In this document: positions 10,881-22,044 of the stretch, piece by piece | Position numbering within the stretch: the first letter of the stretch is position 1 | How the letters are laid out: the number at the start of each line of letters is the position of its first letter | Source of the DNA: Calcarisporiella thermophila CBS 279.70 | Taxonomy: Eukaryota; Calcarisporiellomycota | Assembly: GCF_041956535.1 (NCBI RefSeq) | Contig: NW_027192196.1 | Coordinates: 923,823-987,822 of the forward strand | Direction of reading: 5' to 3' | Length of the DNA stretch: 64,000 nt | The notes under the pieces: model-generated | Told to the model about the DNA's origin: nothing | Databases searched by the model: none | Seen by the model: the letters and a program-made list of their open reading frames with translations, nothing else | Program-made: the position numbers and the translations under genes

Positions 10881-11336
10881 GATTTAATCGGCGGTTTCGA
10901 TTCTCTTCACTTGTTAGACTTGATTTGATTAGCTGTCCGCAGGCTCATAAAGAACAGATAAAGAAAGAATATACGGAAAATTGGATGAAAAATAACTCCC
11001 AATGGCGCCTTTCTCCCATTCAACTCCTGGATATATGTCAGTCAAATTATATTGTCATAGAGAATAGAGAAGAGAAATTTTTTTTTGCTGGACAGAGAGA
11101 AGGGCGAGGAAATAAGATTTGAAAACACCGAAACGTCATCAACAAGTGAGGTCTAATGAGCCTGGAGGGATTGGTGGAGATTCTTCGCCAAAAAAAAAGT
11201 CGCGGCGTCGGACAAACATTCATGTGTTGTATTAAATTGCATATGTAATGCTCAAGTTCATTAAGAAGAAACAATACAGATAAATTGTGGTTTATTTTCT
11301 TTAGTCAACGATATCGCCCCGATCGCCAAGATCCTA
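10881..11336. other. Intergenic region between UPS1 and URA3 (both minus strand)
   Basis: About 455 bp, AT-rich. It holds the UPS1 promoter and the URA3 3' flank. No gene recognised. Confidence 0.5.
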
Positions 11337-12201
11337 CTATGCACGGCTTTGCTGTTGCAGACGCTCTAAGTATGCGTTCCATCCGGCTTCTCTATAGCGT
11401 TTGGATTCCTCCACAACGTCTCTCCCCTTTCCATAGATGCCCCTTCCGACAATAATAATATCGCTCTTGGAATCACAAATAACCTCTCTCGGGCTCCGAT
11501 ACTGCTGCCCCAAACCATCTCCCTTCGTATCTAGACCCACTCCAGGTGACATTACAATGAAGTCATGATCGGTCTCAAGCTTGCGTCCAGCGATAAAGCC
11601 GATCACAAAGTCTCGATGCCTCTGAGCCATTGCAACCGCTGCATCAGTATAGCTCCCAGTGGCTAGGGATCCCGCCGAAGACATCTCGGCCATCAGTAGC
11701 AGACCTCTCCCAAGGGGGAGTCCTACTTCTTTGAGGCCTTGGACAATGCCTTCTCCAGGGACCGGGTGAGCGTTCGTGATATCGGCCCACTCAGCAATAC
11801 GATACACACCAGAAGAGTATTGGTGCTTTACCGTGTTGCCAATATCAGCGAATTTACGATCTTCAAAAATGAAGAAGCGATGCTTCGCCGCGAGTTGACG
11901 AAGTTGCTCGGGAACAGTGGAGTCAAAATCGTCAAGAATATCAATGTGTGTCTATGTGAGTATTTATCGCAAATTAGCCAGAGCTACGGAAAAGCACGTA
12001 AGCAGCAAGATGAGAATGGTGGGGAATTACCTTTAAAACGCAAATGTAAGGGCCAGTCTTGTCGGCAATCTCTAATAGATCCTGTTTCTTCGTCACGTCC
12101 AAAGATAATGCCAGATTAGTGCGCTTTTCTTCAATGAGCTCGAGGAGAGCCTTTGCGCATGCATTGTTGAGTTGTTTCGCTCGCTCACCATACGTAGCCA
12201 T
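11337..12201 (-). CDS. URA3: Orotidine 5'-phosphate decarboxylase
   Basis: Catalyses OMP to UMP, the last step of de novo pyrimidine synthesis. Two exons: the first ends after GPYICVLK, the second begins THIDILDDF, so the intron (about 11948-12026) falls inside the catalytic Lys-Thr-His-x-Asp region. Conserved blocks: [26 protein letters not shown] with the catalytic Lys/Asp pair, [29 protein letters not shown] and [10 protein letters not shown]. The length, about 262 aa, is that of stand-alone fungal URA3, not of the bifunctional UMPS found in animals and plants, which supports a fungal source. It is divergently paired with TRM9. Confidence 0.96.
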
Positions 12202-12359
12202 TTTAGTTTTATCTTTGGGAAAACAAGACAATGACAGCTCGAATTGATTTCGAAGTATGTTGTGGCTTAACGTATATTGTTTTCGCAGTCACAGTGCATT
12301 CTATATAGAGATGGCAGATATATTACGGTGTTAGTAATCTTGAGGGAATACTGTTCATA
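12202..12359. promoter_or_regulatory. Shared promoter region of URA3 (-) and TRM9 (+)
   Basis: 158 bp separate the two start codons, so one short region must drive both genes. It is AT-rich. No specific factor site recognised. Confidence 0.6.
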
Positions 12360-13259
12360 ATGGCTTCCGTGACAGATACTGTTCATCCTCAAACAATGGA
12401 AAATGATCATGTCCACCAGGTATATGCCAAAATAGCCGGACATTTTAGTCAGACACGGTACAAACCTTGGCCAGTGGTGGAGCAGTTCCTGCAATCGCAA
12501 AAGGCGGGAAGCATTGGGGCGGATGTAGGGTGCGGTAATGGGAAATATATGGAAGTCAACAAAAATGTATATATCTTGGGCTCAGATAGGTTGGTATTGC
12601 TCTTAGTTGTGTTCCCCAAGGAAAGTGGACATTAAAATATCCATTTGGAATAGATGCTATGATTTAATCGGGATTGTGAATTCTCGAGGTTTAGAAGGGC
12701 TTGTCTGCGATGGGCTCTCTTTACCATATCGCACAGATTCGTTTGTATGTCCTAGATCACGCTTAGATGTTTCTGTGGTTATCGAACTGTATTGACAATA
12801 ATCTTCACTTGCTCCTAGGATTTTGTCATTTCCATCGCCGTCATTCACCACTTCGCAACTCCTCAGCGCAGGCGCGAGGCAGTCGAAGAGCTTTTAAGGA
12901 TTGTAAAACCCGGTGGGAAGATTCTGATATTTGTGTGGGCTTTAGAGCAGACGAAGGAGAGTCGACGCAAGTTTGAAGAGCAAGATGTTTTCGTACCTTG
13001 GGTTCTGAAAGAGCCACAACCAGCTCACAAGAAGGAAAAGAAGAAGGGTAGAAAGAGAGACGCAAAGGGCGAACATCAGAAAGAGCAAGAGAAAAAACTC
13101 GAGAATATAGAAAACAAAGAGCAAAATAATGAGGTATACCAGCGTTACTACCATCTGTTCAAAGAAAAAGAACTCGAGGACTTAGTACAGAGCTCAGGTG
13201 CGATTGTAGAAGAATCTGGTTATGATAGAGACAATTGGTTTGTGATCGCAAAGAAATAA
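12360..13259 (+). CDS. TRM9: tRNA wobble-uridine carboxymethyl methyltransferase
   Basis: SAM-dependent methyltransferase that, with Trm112, completes mcm5U/mcm5s2U at tRNA position 34. Three exons. SAM motif I is GADVGCGNGKYM (about residues 53-64); then VYILGSDR, LVCDGLSLPYRTDSF, the post-I block DFVISIAVIHHFATPQRR, and LRIVKPGGKILIFVWALEQ. A long Lys/Glu-rich linker follows (KKEKKKGRKRD...), as in Trm9, and the C-terminus VYQRYYHLFKEKELEDL...DNWFVIAKK is diagnostic for the Trm9/ALKBH8 group. Introns are near 12590-12655 and 12745-12820. Start ATG at 12360 gives the usual N-terminus. Confidence 0.93.
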
Positions 13260-13567
13260 AAATGTACCCAGCTTAATACTCATAGTGTGAAATGGCATAG
13301 CTTTACTGATAGGAATTGAAAAGGGTAGAAACAATAGACAAAGAAGAGTAAGGACATGAAAAGTGAAAAACAGCGAAAGAAAAAGTAAAACAAGGGGATT
13401 AATGAGAAAAATGGAAAGAAAAAAGAAAAAAATAACACAAACTAAAGGAGAAAAAAAAAAGGAGGAGAGATGATATGATTAGCTAAAAAAAGGGGGAAAA
13501 AAAGGAAAAAGCCAATAAATGGCTAGTTCAGCTATTGTATTTTGCTAAATTTTCAGAGATGTATCTT
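13260..13567. other. Intergenic A-rich region between convergent genes
   Basis: About 308 bp, very rich in A and G on the + strand (runs of AAAGAAAAA and GGGGGAAAAAAA). 3' flanks of TRM9 and the DUF3020 gene; nothing else seen. Confidence 0.5.
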
Positions 13568-14373
13568 TTATTGGCACCACGCACTACCATTTAATTGCAT
13601 TAATGTCAGCACCGCATCTAAGTCCGTGGGTCGTTCTTCCTTTTTATCATTTATGCCTTCCTTCTGATCTATCTCCGTCTTTATTCCATCCAGAGACTCT
13701 ATTTTTACGGCGGCGGAGATATCGCTTAGGTGTAAAGCATGGGCTGCAGTCATAGTCGGCTGCGAAGGTGATATCGACCCAGTTCCGGTGGGAGTCATCA
13801 CCACAGCTGCATCGGAAGAGGCAGAGGAAATGGAGGAGCGTTTGTCGGGTGTGTATGCGTCGCGTATGGCTTGCCGCCGGCGTTCCTTTTCGACTCTTTT
13901 TGCGCGACGCTTATTGAATTCCTCTTCAACCCAACGCTGTTTGTGCTCACTCTCCTCCTTTCCGAAGAGTTTAACGGCACGTTTATTAACGCGGCAGCGA
14001 AGGTCGTTGTCTTTATCTAATGTAACATGAATATAAGAAATGACACCCTCGTATGAGTAAGAAGCATTGGATGGCGCCAAGGTTCCAATTGAGGGGCCCC
14101 ACGTATATAGACTCAATGTGTGTCTAAAGAGCAGGTCTTATACATACTTCTCTCCTCATTCAACTTCCTCCATCTCGCCTTCCTCTCTCTGTTTTCTGCA
14201 CGCACTTTATCGTTTATCATGCGTTTTTTCAGCATCTCCGTGGCAGCTGCGTACTCTCCGGCCGAAATGGACGACTGAGGTGGGGATGTGTCGGGGGAGA
14301 GATGGACGGTTGAGAAGCTAGGGTAACCGACCGAGTTCTCCTCTTTGAGCATCATCCCTATACTCATTTCCAA
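13568..14373 (-). CDS. DUF3020 domain protein, putative nuclear regulator
   Basis: 224 aa from two exons, 14148-14373 and 13568-14016, intron 14017-14147. The domain spans the splice: MINDKVRAENRERKARWRKL then NEERNKDNDLRCRVNKRAVK then LFGKEES. This matches the fungal DUF3020 family, a basic helical motif found in otherwise poorly conserved nuclear proteins. A second basic helix follows (RWVEEEFNKRRAKRVEKERR), then a Ser/Thr-rich low-complexity tail. The function is not established; the basic helices suggest DNA or RNA binding. The C-terminus LDAVLTLMQLNGSAW is a hydrophobic helix that could be a protein-binding motif. Confidence 0.8.
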
Positions 14374-15336
14374 GAAGTGATAAGTGGGGCGAAAAAATGA
14401 GGATGGGGGAACATGACTGCTTCTAATTTACTTTTGGGTATTCTATTCTTCTTTTCTTCCCTATTGATGAAATTATTCTCAAGCTATGCGACACGAGAGC
14501 AGGAATACACAGCTCGTGGACATCCACGCAGCCACCGCTGAGAAACAACAATGGGGAGATATAGGAGAAAAATAATGGAAAGAGGATGAACAAGAATAGG
14601 GGCAAAAGGAGATAGAATTTTTTGTTGTGTTGTGACTGTTGTTGGACGTCGAAATTTCGCTGTCATGTTAAGAGAGGATCATAAGATTGTGTGGTATAAA
14701 GTGGTAAATGAACGGGGGACGCGAATTAAATAAAACTTATGAAATAAGATCGGCTATTCATTCTCAATCACTTGAAAACATTTTATATTAATTACTATTG
14801 CTTTTCGGCATATGCTGTTTAATCTAGTCACATATTGTAGTTCACATAAAACATAGGATCATAGATAAGGTTATGAAGAATATATCCGAGGTAATAAGTA
14901 TCTTTTCTATCTTCAAATGTCTCCTGCAGAGTTATTCGCCCACTCCTTGCATCTCATACGGAAGACTACCATAATTCAAGATTCCACGGTTTCCACTTTG
15001 GTACTATTGTGGATATTCATTATGAAATCCTTGGATCTAAATTCTCATCAAAACAACAAACCACAATAGCGTTATTCGTATAATTCTAAGCAAGGTATTT
15101 TGCGTCGGTTTTAGCGAGGAAAAAGTAGAGGATAAATACAGATCCAGTACCGAACTCTAGGAAAATTTTCTCTAGCCTATCTCGTACTATATACGATAAT
15201 ATTCGCGAGGTTGAAAAATATGCAAATAAGGGCAAAAACAACTTGTGGCCAAATTAAGTCACTCTCAGTCACATTCAACTCTAGCTAAATTGTTTACTCA
15301 AGCTCTTCGTCAGAATTTGACGCAAGGCACTTCACC
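14374..15336. other. Intergenic region between DUF3020 gene and EFL1
   Basis: About 960 bp, AT-rich, between divergently oriented genes. Only short frames; no RNA gene recognised. Confidence 0.5.
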
Positions 15337-18300
15337 ATGCCTGCCATTACCCCCGAACAACTAATTAAGCTCCAGTCTCAGGCGGAGAATATCCGTAATA
15401 TCTGTATCCTCGCCCATGTCGATCATGGCAAAACCACTCTTTCGGATTTGCTATTAGCATCCAATGGAATAATTTCACCAAAATTGGCGGGGAAGGTGCG
15501 CTATCTTGATAGCCGCGAAGATGAACAGGAAAGAGGAATCACGATGGAAGCGAGTGGAATTAGCTTATTTTTTCGAGTCATGAGAAATGTTAATAATGAA
15601 GAAGGTATGGAGCACTTTTTTGAATAGTTTCCGGTTTCAAATCGGATTAACAGCTTTTTTTAATAAGAGACAAAAACACAGTCAAGCGATTATCTTATTA
15701 ATCTGATTGACGCACCAGGACATGTGGACTTCTCTAGCGAAGTATCGACGGCTTCACGACTTTGTGATGGAGCCTTGGTACTTGTGGATGTAGTCGAGGG
15801 TGTATGCACGCAGGTATGTAGGCAAATTTTATACTCTTTCCTTTCCTACATACTTAGTATAGGGTTGTTCTCACACAGACACACACAGTGCTCCACCAAG
15901 CATGGACGGAAAATGTTCGCCCCGTTCTTGTGCTCAACAAAATCGATCGGCTGATTACTGAGCTCCAGTTTTCGCCACTAGAAGCCTATGCGCATCTGAA
16001 CAAAATCCTCGAACAAGTCAATGCTATCGTGGCTACTTTCTATTCCGGAGCTCAGCTAGAAGAGGAGAATCGGAGGTTGGAAAGCTTAAAATCATCGAAA
16101 ATCGAATCCGACCGCGAAAACTCGAATGTGGAAAAAGATGAAGTGGCTAGTGGGGAGCAGAAAAGAAGTGAATGGGCTACGGTGCGGGAGAATGAAGACA
16201 TTAGTAGTTATTTCTCTCCTGAATTGGGCAATGTAATTTTTGCTAGTGCAATTGACGGATGGGCCTTCCGGTTAGTGTCTGCAATATCTCGTAAAAATAA
16301 TTGGCCTGACTCTATTTTGATTTATTATGCAGGATTGAGCAATTCGCTCAACTATACTCGATGAAGCTGGGTATTAAAGAACCTGTTCTACGAAAGTGTC
16401 TATGGGGAGACTACTATCTCGATCCTAAAACAAAGCGTGTGCTGCAGCATAAACACTTGAAGGGGCGTGCGCTGAAACCCATGTTCGTACAGTTTGCCTT
16501 AGAGAATATCTGGGCGGTTTACGACTCAGTTGTTATGAACCCGTAGGTTTACACGTTAAAATGCTAATGCATTCGTTGAAATGATTCATTTTACGATCCT
16601 TTTTCATTTCTTTTGTAGGAATCGTGAAAAAGTAGAGAAAATCGTCAAAGCTTTAAATATCAAAGTTTTGCCTCGTGACCTTAGGTCAAAAGACACCCGA
16701 GTTCTATTGACTGGCATATTCTCCCAATGGCTACCTCTCTCTACTGCAACGCTTCTTACTATTGTGGAGCAACTCCCCTCTCCTCTTTCGGCCCAACCCA
16801 CTCGTCTTCCTCGAATCCTCCACCCAGACGATAAAGATAGACCACCGAGTAATGCGTTGGAGCATAGTTTATATGGCTGTCAAGCTACGGGTGAGATGGT
16901 GGCCTATGTTAGTAAGATGTTTGCTGTGCCGGAGGAGATATTGCCCGAAAATAAGCGCAGACAATTAACGGCGGAAGAGATGAGAGAACGGGGGAGAGCT
17001 CAGAGGGAGGCTCTAAAAGCAAAGGCAACAGAGAGATTGGAGAGCGAGGCGAGTAACGGCAGTACCGAGCTGTTCTCACAGATGTCTACTCTTAGTCTAG
17101 ACACGCAACAGGACGCAAATAGCAGAGAAATGGAGGAGAAAGCAGGCCAGAAAAATCGGGAACATCTGATCGGATTTGCGCGAATCTATTCCGGTACAAT
17201 TAGCGTGGGGCAGAAGATCTATGTCTTAGGGCCTAAATACAATCCCGAAAAACCCGACCAACACTGTTCCGAGGTAGTTGTCGAGAGCTTGTACCTGCTG
17301 ATGGGCCGCGAACTCGAGAGCTTGCAAGCAGTACCAGCGGGTAACGTTTTTGGCATCGGGGGTTTAGCAGCACATCTTCTCAAGAACGGAACCCTCAGCA
17401 CTTCAAAGGCTTGCCCTAACCTTGCTGGAGTACATACAGAATCTGCACCCATTGTAAGAGTGGCTCTGGAGCCAAGCGATCCCACCGAGATGGGACAGCT
17501 GGTAGAAGGATTGCGACTCCTAAACCAGGCCGATCCTTGCGTGGAAGTTCTTGTACAGGAGACGGGTGAGCATGTAATAATGACTGCGGGGGAGCTTCAT
17601 CTGGAACGGTGCTTAAGAGATTTGCGAGAAAGATTCGCAAAAATAGATATACAAGTATCACCTGCAATTGTGCCTTTCCGAGAGGGTATTATTCGGGGTG
17701 ATCTACCCCCCACAATTGACCGGGATGGAACCAATTATCCGCGAGGAATATTAAGTGTGACAACTCCCAACAAGCATTGCAGTATACGTGTGCGATGTCT
17801 CCCGCTCCCCCCTAAAGTTACATCGCTTCTCATGAAGCATACCCATACAATTCAATCCATAGTGAATCAAGGCGCCAAAACAATTGGTTCAGCTTCGGCA
17901 AGTGAGAGCGAACAAGAAGCAGTGGAAGAGGTAGAAAGCACACAGAGAGGAGATACCCTTATTACATCAGACGCAACAAAAGCAATAGCACCCGAGGAAT
18001 TCAGAGAATTACTGGAGCGCGAGCTGGAGAAAGCTGGTGAATTCTGGAAGAGAGTCGGCCAAAAAATATGGGCGTTTGGTCCTAAGAGAATAGGGCCTAA
18101 TGTGTTGGCGAACTTTGTGGCCGAAAACGATCGATTAAAGTATGTAACGTCAGTTTTAAGTGGAACTACATACCTTTATCTAATAATTAATTCTTGTAGA
18201 TTCTTCCGTTCACCGGAACAAATACCCTCCCAGGTCGAATCAGACGCTAATCCTCAAACTAGCCGATTTACCATTAATGATTTTGCGCAAAGCATTCAAA

Positions 18301-19200
18301 CCGGTTTTCAACTTGCGACATTCTCTGGGCCATTATGTGCAGAGCCGATGGTTGGCGTTTGTTTCATAGTGGAGGAATTTACCGTGAACGAGGAGGAAGC
18401 AAATGAGGACGACTTAATGAAAATAGGATATACAGCTGGACAAGTCATATCGACCATGCGCGAAGCGTGTCGCCAGGCTTTCCTCGAATGGTCTCCACGG
18501 CTCCATTTAGCAATGTACTCGTGCGATATTCAAGCGACAGGTAGACCTCAACCCCTTATTTTCGATTTAGCAACATGTTAAGAAATATGCATTTTGAATA
18601 GCGGAGGTATTGGGCAAGGTATACGGTGTAATTGCTCGGAGGCGCGGTCGTATCACTTCTGAAGAAATGAAGGAAGGCACACCATTTTTCCAAATCCATG
18701 CTCTGTTGCCTGTTGTAGAGAGTTTCGGGTTCGCAGATGGTAGGAATACCTGCATTGCGCACTGTGTGTCAGTGTTTGCTAATATTTAATGCTCTCTTAC
18801 TATTTCAGAAATTAGGAAGCGTACTTCGGGAGCGGCTAGTCCGCAGTTGATTTTCAGCGGGTAAGAAAATAGTCGCCCCCGACCGATACATAAACAATGG
18901 CATTAAAAATAATTTTTTTATAATAGATTCGAGATGTTAGATCAGGATCCGTTTTGGGTACCCACCACCGAAGAGGAGCTCGAAGATCTGGGAGAGAAGG
19001 CAGATCGAGAAAATATTGCACGGAGGTATATGGACGGCGTTCGGAAGAGAAAGGTAAGCAAAGGATATTACAGAGAGCGACATTGGAAACGTTTTGTTTA
19101 TTCGATGGTATACTATGTACATTATTTTTTGTAGGGAATGTTTGTAGACAAGAAAATCGTAGAGCATGCAGAGAAACAACGCACTCTCAAGAAGAACTAA
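15337..19200 (+). CDS. EFL1: Ribosome-assembly GTPase EFL1 (Ria1), EF-2 family
   Basis: Cytoplasmic GTPase that, with Sdo1, releases Tif6 from pre-60S subunits. Nine or so exons encode about 1,130 aa. G1 is AHVDHGKT (residues 26-33), followed by the switch [11 protein letters not shown]3 [11 protein letters not shown] and G4 NKIDR. The EFL1-specific insert follows: a charged low-complexity segment between [11 protein letters not shown] and [11 protein letters not shown]. Later come the domain II strands ([22 protein letters not shown]), domain III ([15 protein letters not shown]), domain IV with another charged insert, and domain V ([19 protein letters not shown]). The C-terminus [20 protein letters not shown] is typical of EFL1 and not of EF-2. 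Introns occur near 15608-15680, 15812-15880, 16275-16332, 16540-16619, 18138-18200, 18532-18590, 18760-18810, 18860-18926 and 19053-19135. Confidence 0.94.
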
Positions 19201-19346
19201 AGATCAACATGTTAAATAAATGCTTGTATTTCCAAACCTATAATGCGAGGTAACGCCCCTTTATCTCAAATATTGCACCAACAAGCAAGAGCTGTGTCCA
19301 CCAAAAAAAAGGCAATAGAGAGATCAGCGTCAGAGCAATTTACTTG

Positions 19347-20528
19347 TTAAGAAATTTCAATAAACACCTCTTGTACTGCTCTATGAACTTCTTCCCCCGA
19401 TGTTGTTGCGAAAGCACATTCTAATTCACCCATAGATATACCCTCTCCATTGCTATTCCAGTTGTTTTCTCTACTACTGGAGTTGTGCTGGCGAATAAAA
19501 TTCTCAATCTCAGTTGTTAGGCCATCTAATGAAGAGAGTCAGAATGGAATAAAATCTTTGGAGCACCGCATCAAGTGGCAAGCATACTTGTTAGTGAAAA
19601 ATCGTCTATATCAGTCTCTAACATGTCAATATCAATCTCCTCCTCCTTCTGAATAACAATTGGCGACGTCGGAAGATTCACTTCTGTTATTTTGACTTCA
19701 TCTTCTTCAATAATGGCCCGTCCTCTTCGTGGTTTGTCCATTTGTCTTGGCGAAACCTGCGGGGTCCATTCTTCGGCAGTTGCACGTTGGACAGGAGTCA
19801 TACGGTGCCTCGGAGGGTAGAGTTTCTGAGGCGTAGACGGAATATTCAAGCTAGAGTAGCGTTGCCTGCTGTTACGAACAAGAAATAGTGCGTGAACAAG
19901 CTCTTCCAATGGATCTTCTTTAATATCAAACCTGGATAATTACTAGATAGGATATAGTTAAATATTAGCAGCGATATCAATAACGCGATTCTAACCCTCT
20001 GCAAAGAATAAACCGGGTAATATCCTTAGACTCATCTGGTGCTGGGTTCTTTAGAGTTCCTATCACTTCAATAAGCTCTCCCATCCTTATCTCTTTCGCA
20101 TCCCATCTCTGTCTTACTCGTTGTGGGAACTCCACTCGGATAGTTCCAGATGCGTCATCTATTGTTATACAGTTAATAGCTCATTAGGAAAAAAAAATAG
20201 CAAGCCAATCCTTGCCTATTACTATTGAACGCGGCCCTTCTTGGTCAGAAGCTTCCAAATGGACGATAACGCCCATTACTCTACAATATTCCAACAAATT
20301 TATTATACGTGAAAAAAAATAGGGTAAGACCAATCATTACCTCACTGAACAATTTTGGCCTCTCTCTGTATCCAAAAACTTGTCATCAGTTTGGCAATTA
20401 TTTTTTCCAAACAAATCGCGTATTTTTCTTTTGCAAAATGAGCGCGTTTCCATTAAGTTTGACATATTGGTTTTCAGCGTTGAGATAATTTCATAATTTC
20501 GTGACAATATTTGATAACAATTTAACAT
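19347..20528 (-). CDS. OB-fold plus winged-helix protein, Stn1/RPA2-like
   Basis: About 290 aa in six exons; ATG at 20528, stop at 19347. After a Lys-rich N-terminus comes an OB fold: CSVRVMGVIVHLEAS, then SIVIDDASGTIRVEFPQ, then IRMGELIEVIGTL, then ITRFILCRGFDIKED, followed by a helix DPLEELVHALFLVRN. A Pro/Arg-rich linker leads to a short C-terminal winged-helix-like block, TNGLTTEIENFIRQ and GISMGELECAFATTSGEEVH, which recalls the RPA32/Stn1 C-terminus (NGLT...). The order OB fold then wHTH is that of RPA2 and of the CST telomere subunit Stn1. The atypical N-terminus and weak similarity make Stn1 likelier than true RPA2; an RMI2-like OB protein is a third option. The third exon follows a GC-AG intron (20159-20215). 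Confidence 0.6.
20159..20215 (-). other. GC-AG intron in the Stn1/RPA2-like gene
   Basis: On the minus strand the exon ends ...ATAG and the intron starts GCAAGG and ends CAATAG. Only this junction keeps the frame across SIVI|DDASG. AG|GCAAG is the standard context of rare GC-AG introns. Confidence 0.7.
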
Positions 20529-20624
20529 TTTCACAAGCCTGTAAAAATCTGTAACCTTAATACACAGCTTTTCATTCTTACTCTTTATCTATAATACTAA
20601 GATCGGGAACTAAAACTGAGAAAT
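20529..20624. promoter_or_regulatory. Shared promoter region, Stn1/RPA2-like (-) and peroxisomal carrier (+)
   Basis: Only 96 bp separate the two start codons. AT-rich; no defined element recognised. Confidence 0.5.
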
Positions 20625-21826
20625 ATGTCCGCAAGGACTAAAGAAGATCCACAGAGAGTCGAGTTACCACCATTCGGTCATGCCCTTAGCGGAGCAATTG
20701 GCTCCGCACTTGCCAACTTCATAGTTTATCCTCTCGATCTCGCTACTACTCATCTTCAGATTGCAAGACGCAAAGGAAAACACACAAACGGTATTCTCGA
20801 AACCATTCGCCAACTTTATCAGACTGAGGGAGAGTTTTCCAGTCTTTACAGTGGGATTTTGCCCGATACCGTTCAAACCGTCCTTTCGAACTTCATTTTC
20901 TTCTACGCTTATTCATCCTTGCGGGGATTATTTTCTAAGCGAAATCTGAAATATGGAAACAAACAATCTCTATCCTCTGCGCAGGAGTTATTGGTAGGAG
21001 CTCTAGCTGGGATTATTAGTCGGTTTTTCACCACGCCGATCAGTGTAGTCACGTTGAGGAAGCAAACTCTTGAGAATACCAAAGCTGAGAATCCACGTGA
21101 GAATGGAAATGGAATAACAAATGAGAAGGACGTAGGCGACTCTACGCGTTCAAAGGACAGAAATACTTCTGCTTTTCCTTCCACGCTGTCTATTATTGAA
21201 GATATCTTCGAAGAAAAGGGAATCACCGGATTTTGGACGGGGTATGACTACACGATAGCCATTGCTGTCTAGCAACATGCTTCAATTTACTTCTTTTATA
21301 CATAGATATCGAGCTTCGGTTATTTTGACAAGCAATCCCTCAATCACCTATTTTCTTTTCCAAAAGTTCCAAGCCCTATACCTCTCATTTCTCCAAGCTT
21401 CGAGTTCCCCGCGGAATTATCTGACCGCACTTGAGGTGTTCTTATTTAGCGCTTTTAGTAAAAGCATAGCCACCATGGTTACATACCCGCTTATTTTTGC
21501 CAAGACGCATCTTGTATACAAAGAAACGCCTGGCCATGGGAGTAAAGACAAGCCTACCGTGCAATACAAACGAATAGGCAACGTGATTCAGCATGTCTTG
21601 CGTGAAGAAGGAATTAAGGGGATCTACCGGGTAAGTTTATAATTATTTTTACATTCAAAAATATTCTACTGAGATAATTTTATGCATGTATTTTCAATAG
21701 GGCATGAAAGCTCAAGTGATAAAAGGGTTCTTTAATCATGGTCTTCTTTATTTATTAAAAGATCGAGTTACATTAATACTTATATTTATTCTTGTGAAGA
21801 TTCGCTCTAAACGTTTACATCAATGA
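20625..21826 (+). CDS. ANT1: Mitochondrial carrier family protein, peroxisomal adenine nucleotide carrier type
   Basis: About 355 aa in three exons (introns about 21243-21307 and 21631-21701). Three carrier repeats: repeat 1 has YPLDLATTHLQIARR; repeat 2 TPISVVTLRKQTLE with SAQELLVGALAGIISRFFTT before it; repeat 3 YPLIFAKTHLVYKE with AFSKSIATMVT before it, each followed by a G-I-x-G-F/IYRG-like segment. The repeat 2 sequence and its shift from PLD/E-R-x-Q to TPISVV are typical of SLC25A17/Ant1/PMP47, which exchange ATP, AMP or cofactors across the peroxisomal membrane. Other SLC25 members cannot be fully excluded. The last exon starts GMKAQVIKGFFNHGLLYLL and ends with a basic tail. Confidence 0.82.
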
Positions 21827-22044
21827 TATAATTTTGTAGATTGAATTAAAACATTATATTATTAGAATGAGGTAGAGTCCTGCGTTAAGTGTGATAGTGC
21901 AAATTTTGCCTTGATGAGATGCAATATGACTGTCGATCTGGTGGCAAACTGCTCTTGGACATGTGGCACAGCAAAATCCAACGGCTATGAAATTAAACAA
22001 AAGCATATATCTATTACGGAACTGTTCTGAAAAAAAGGTTTAAA

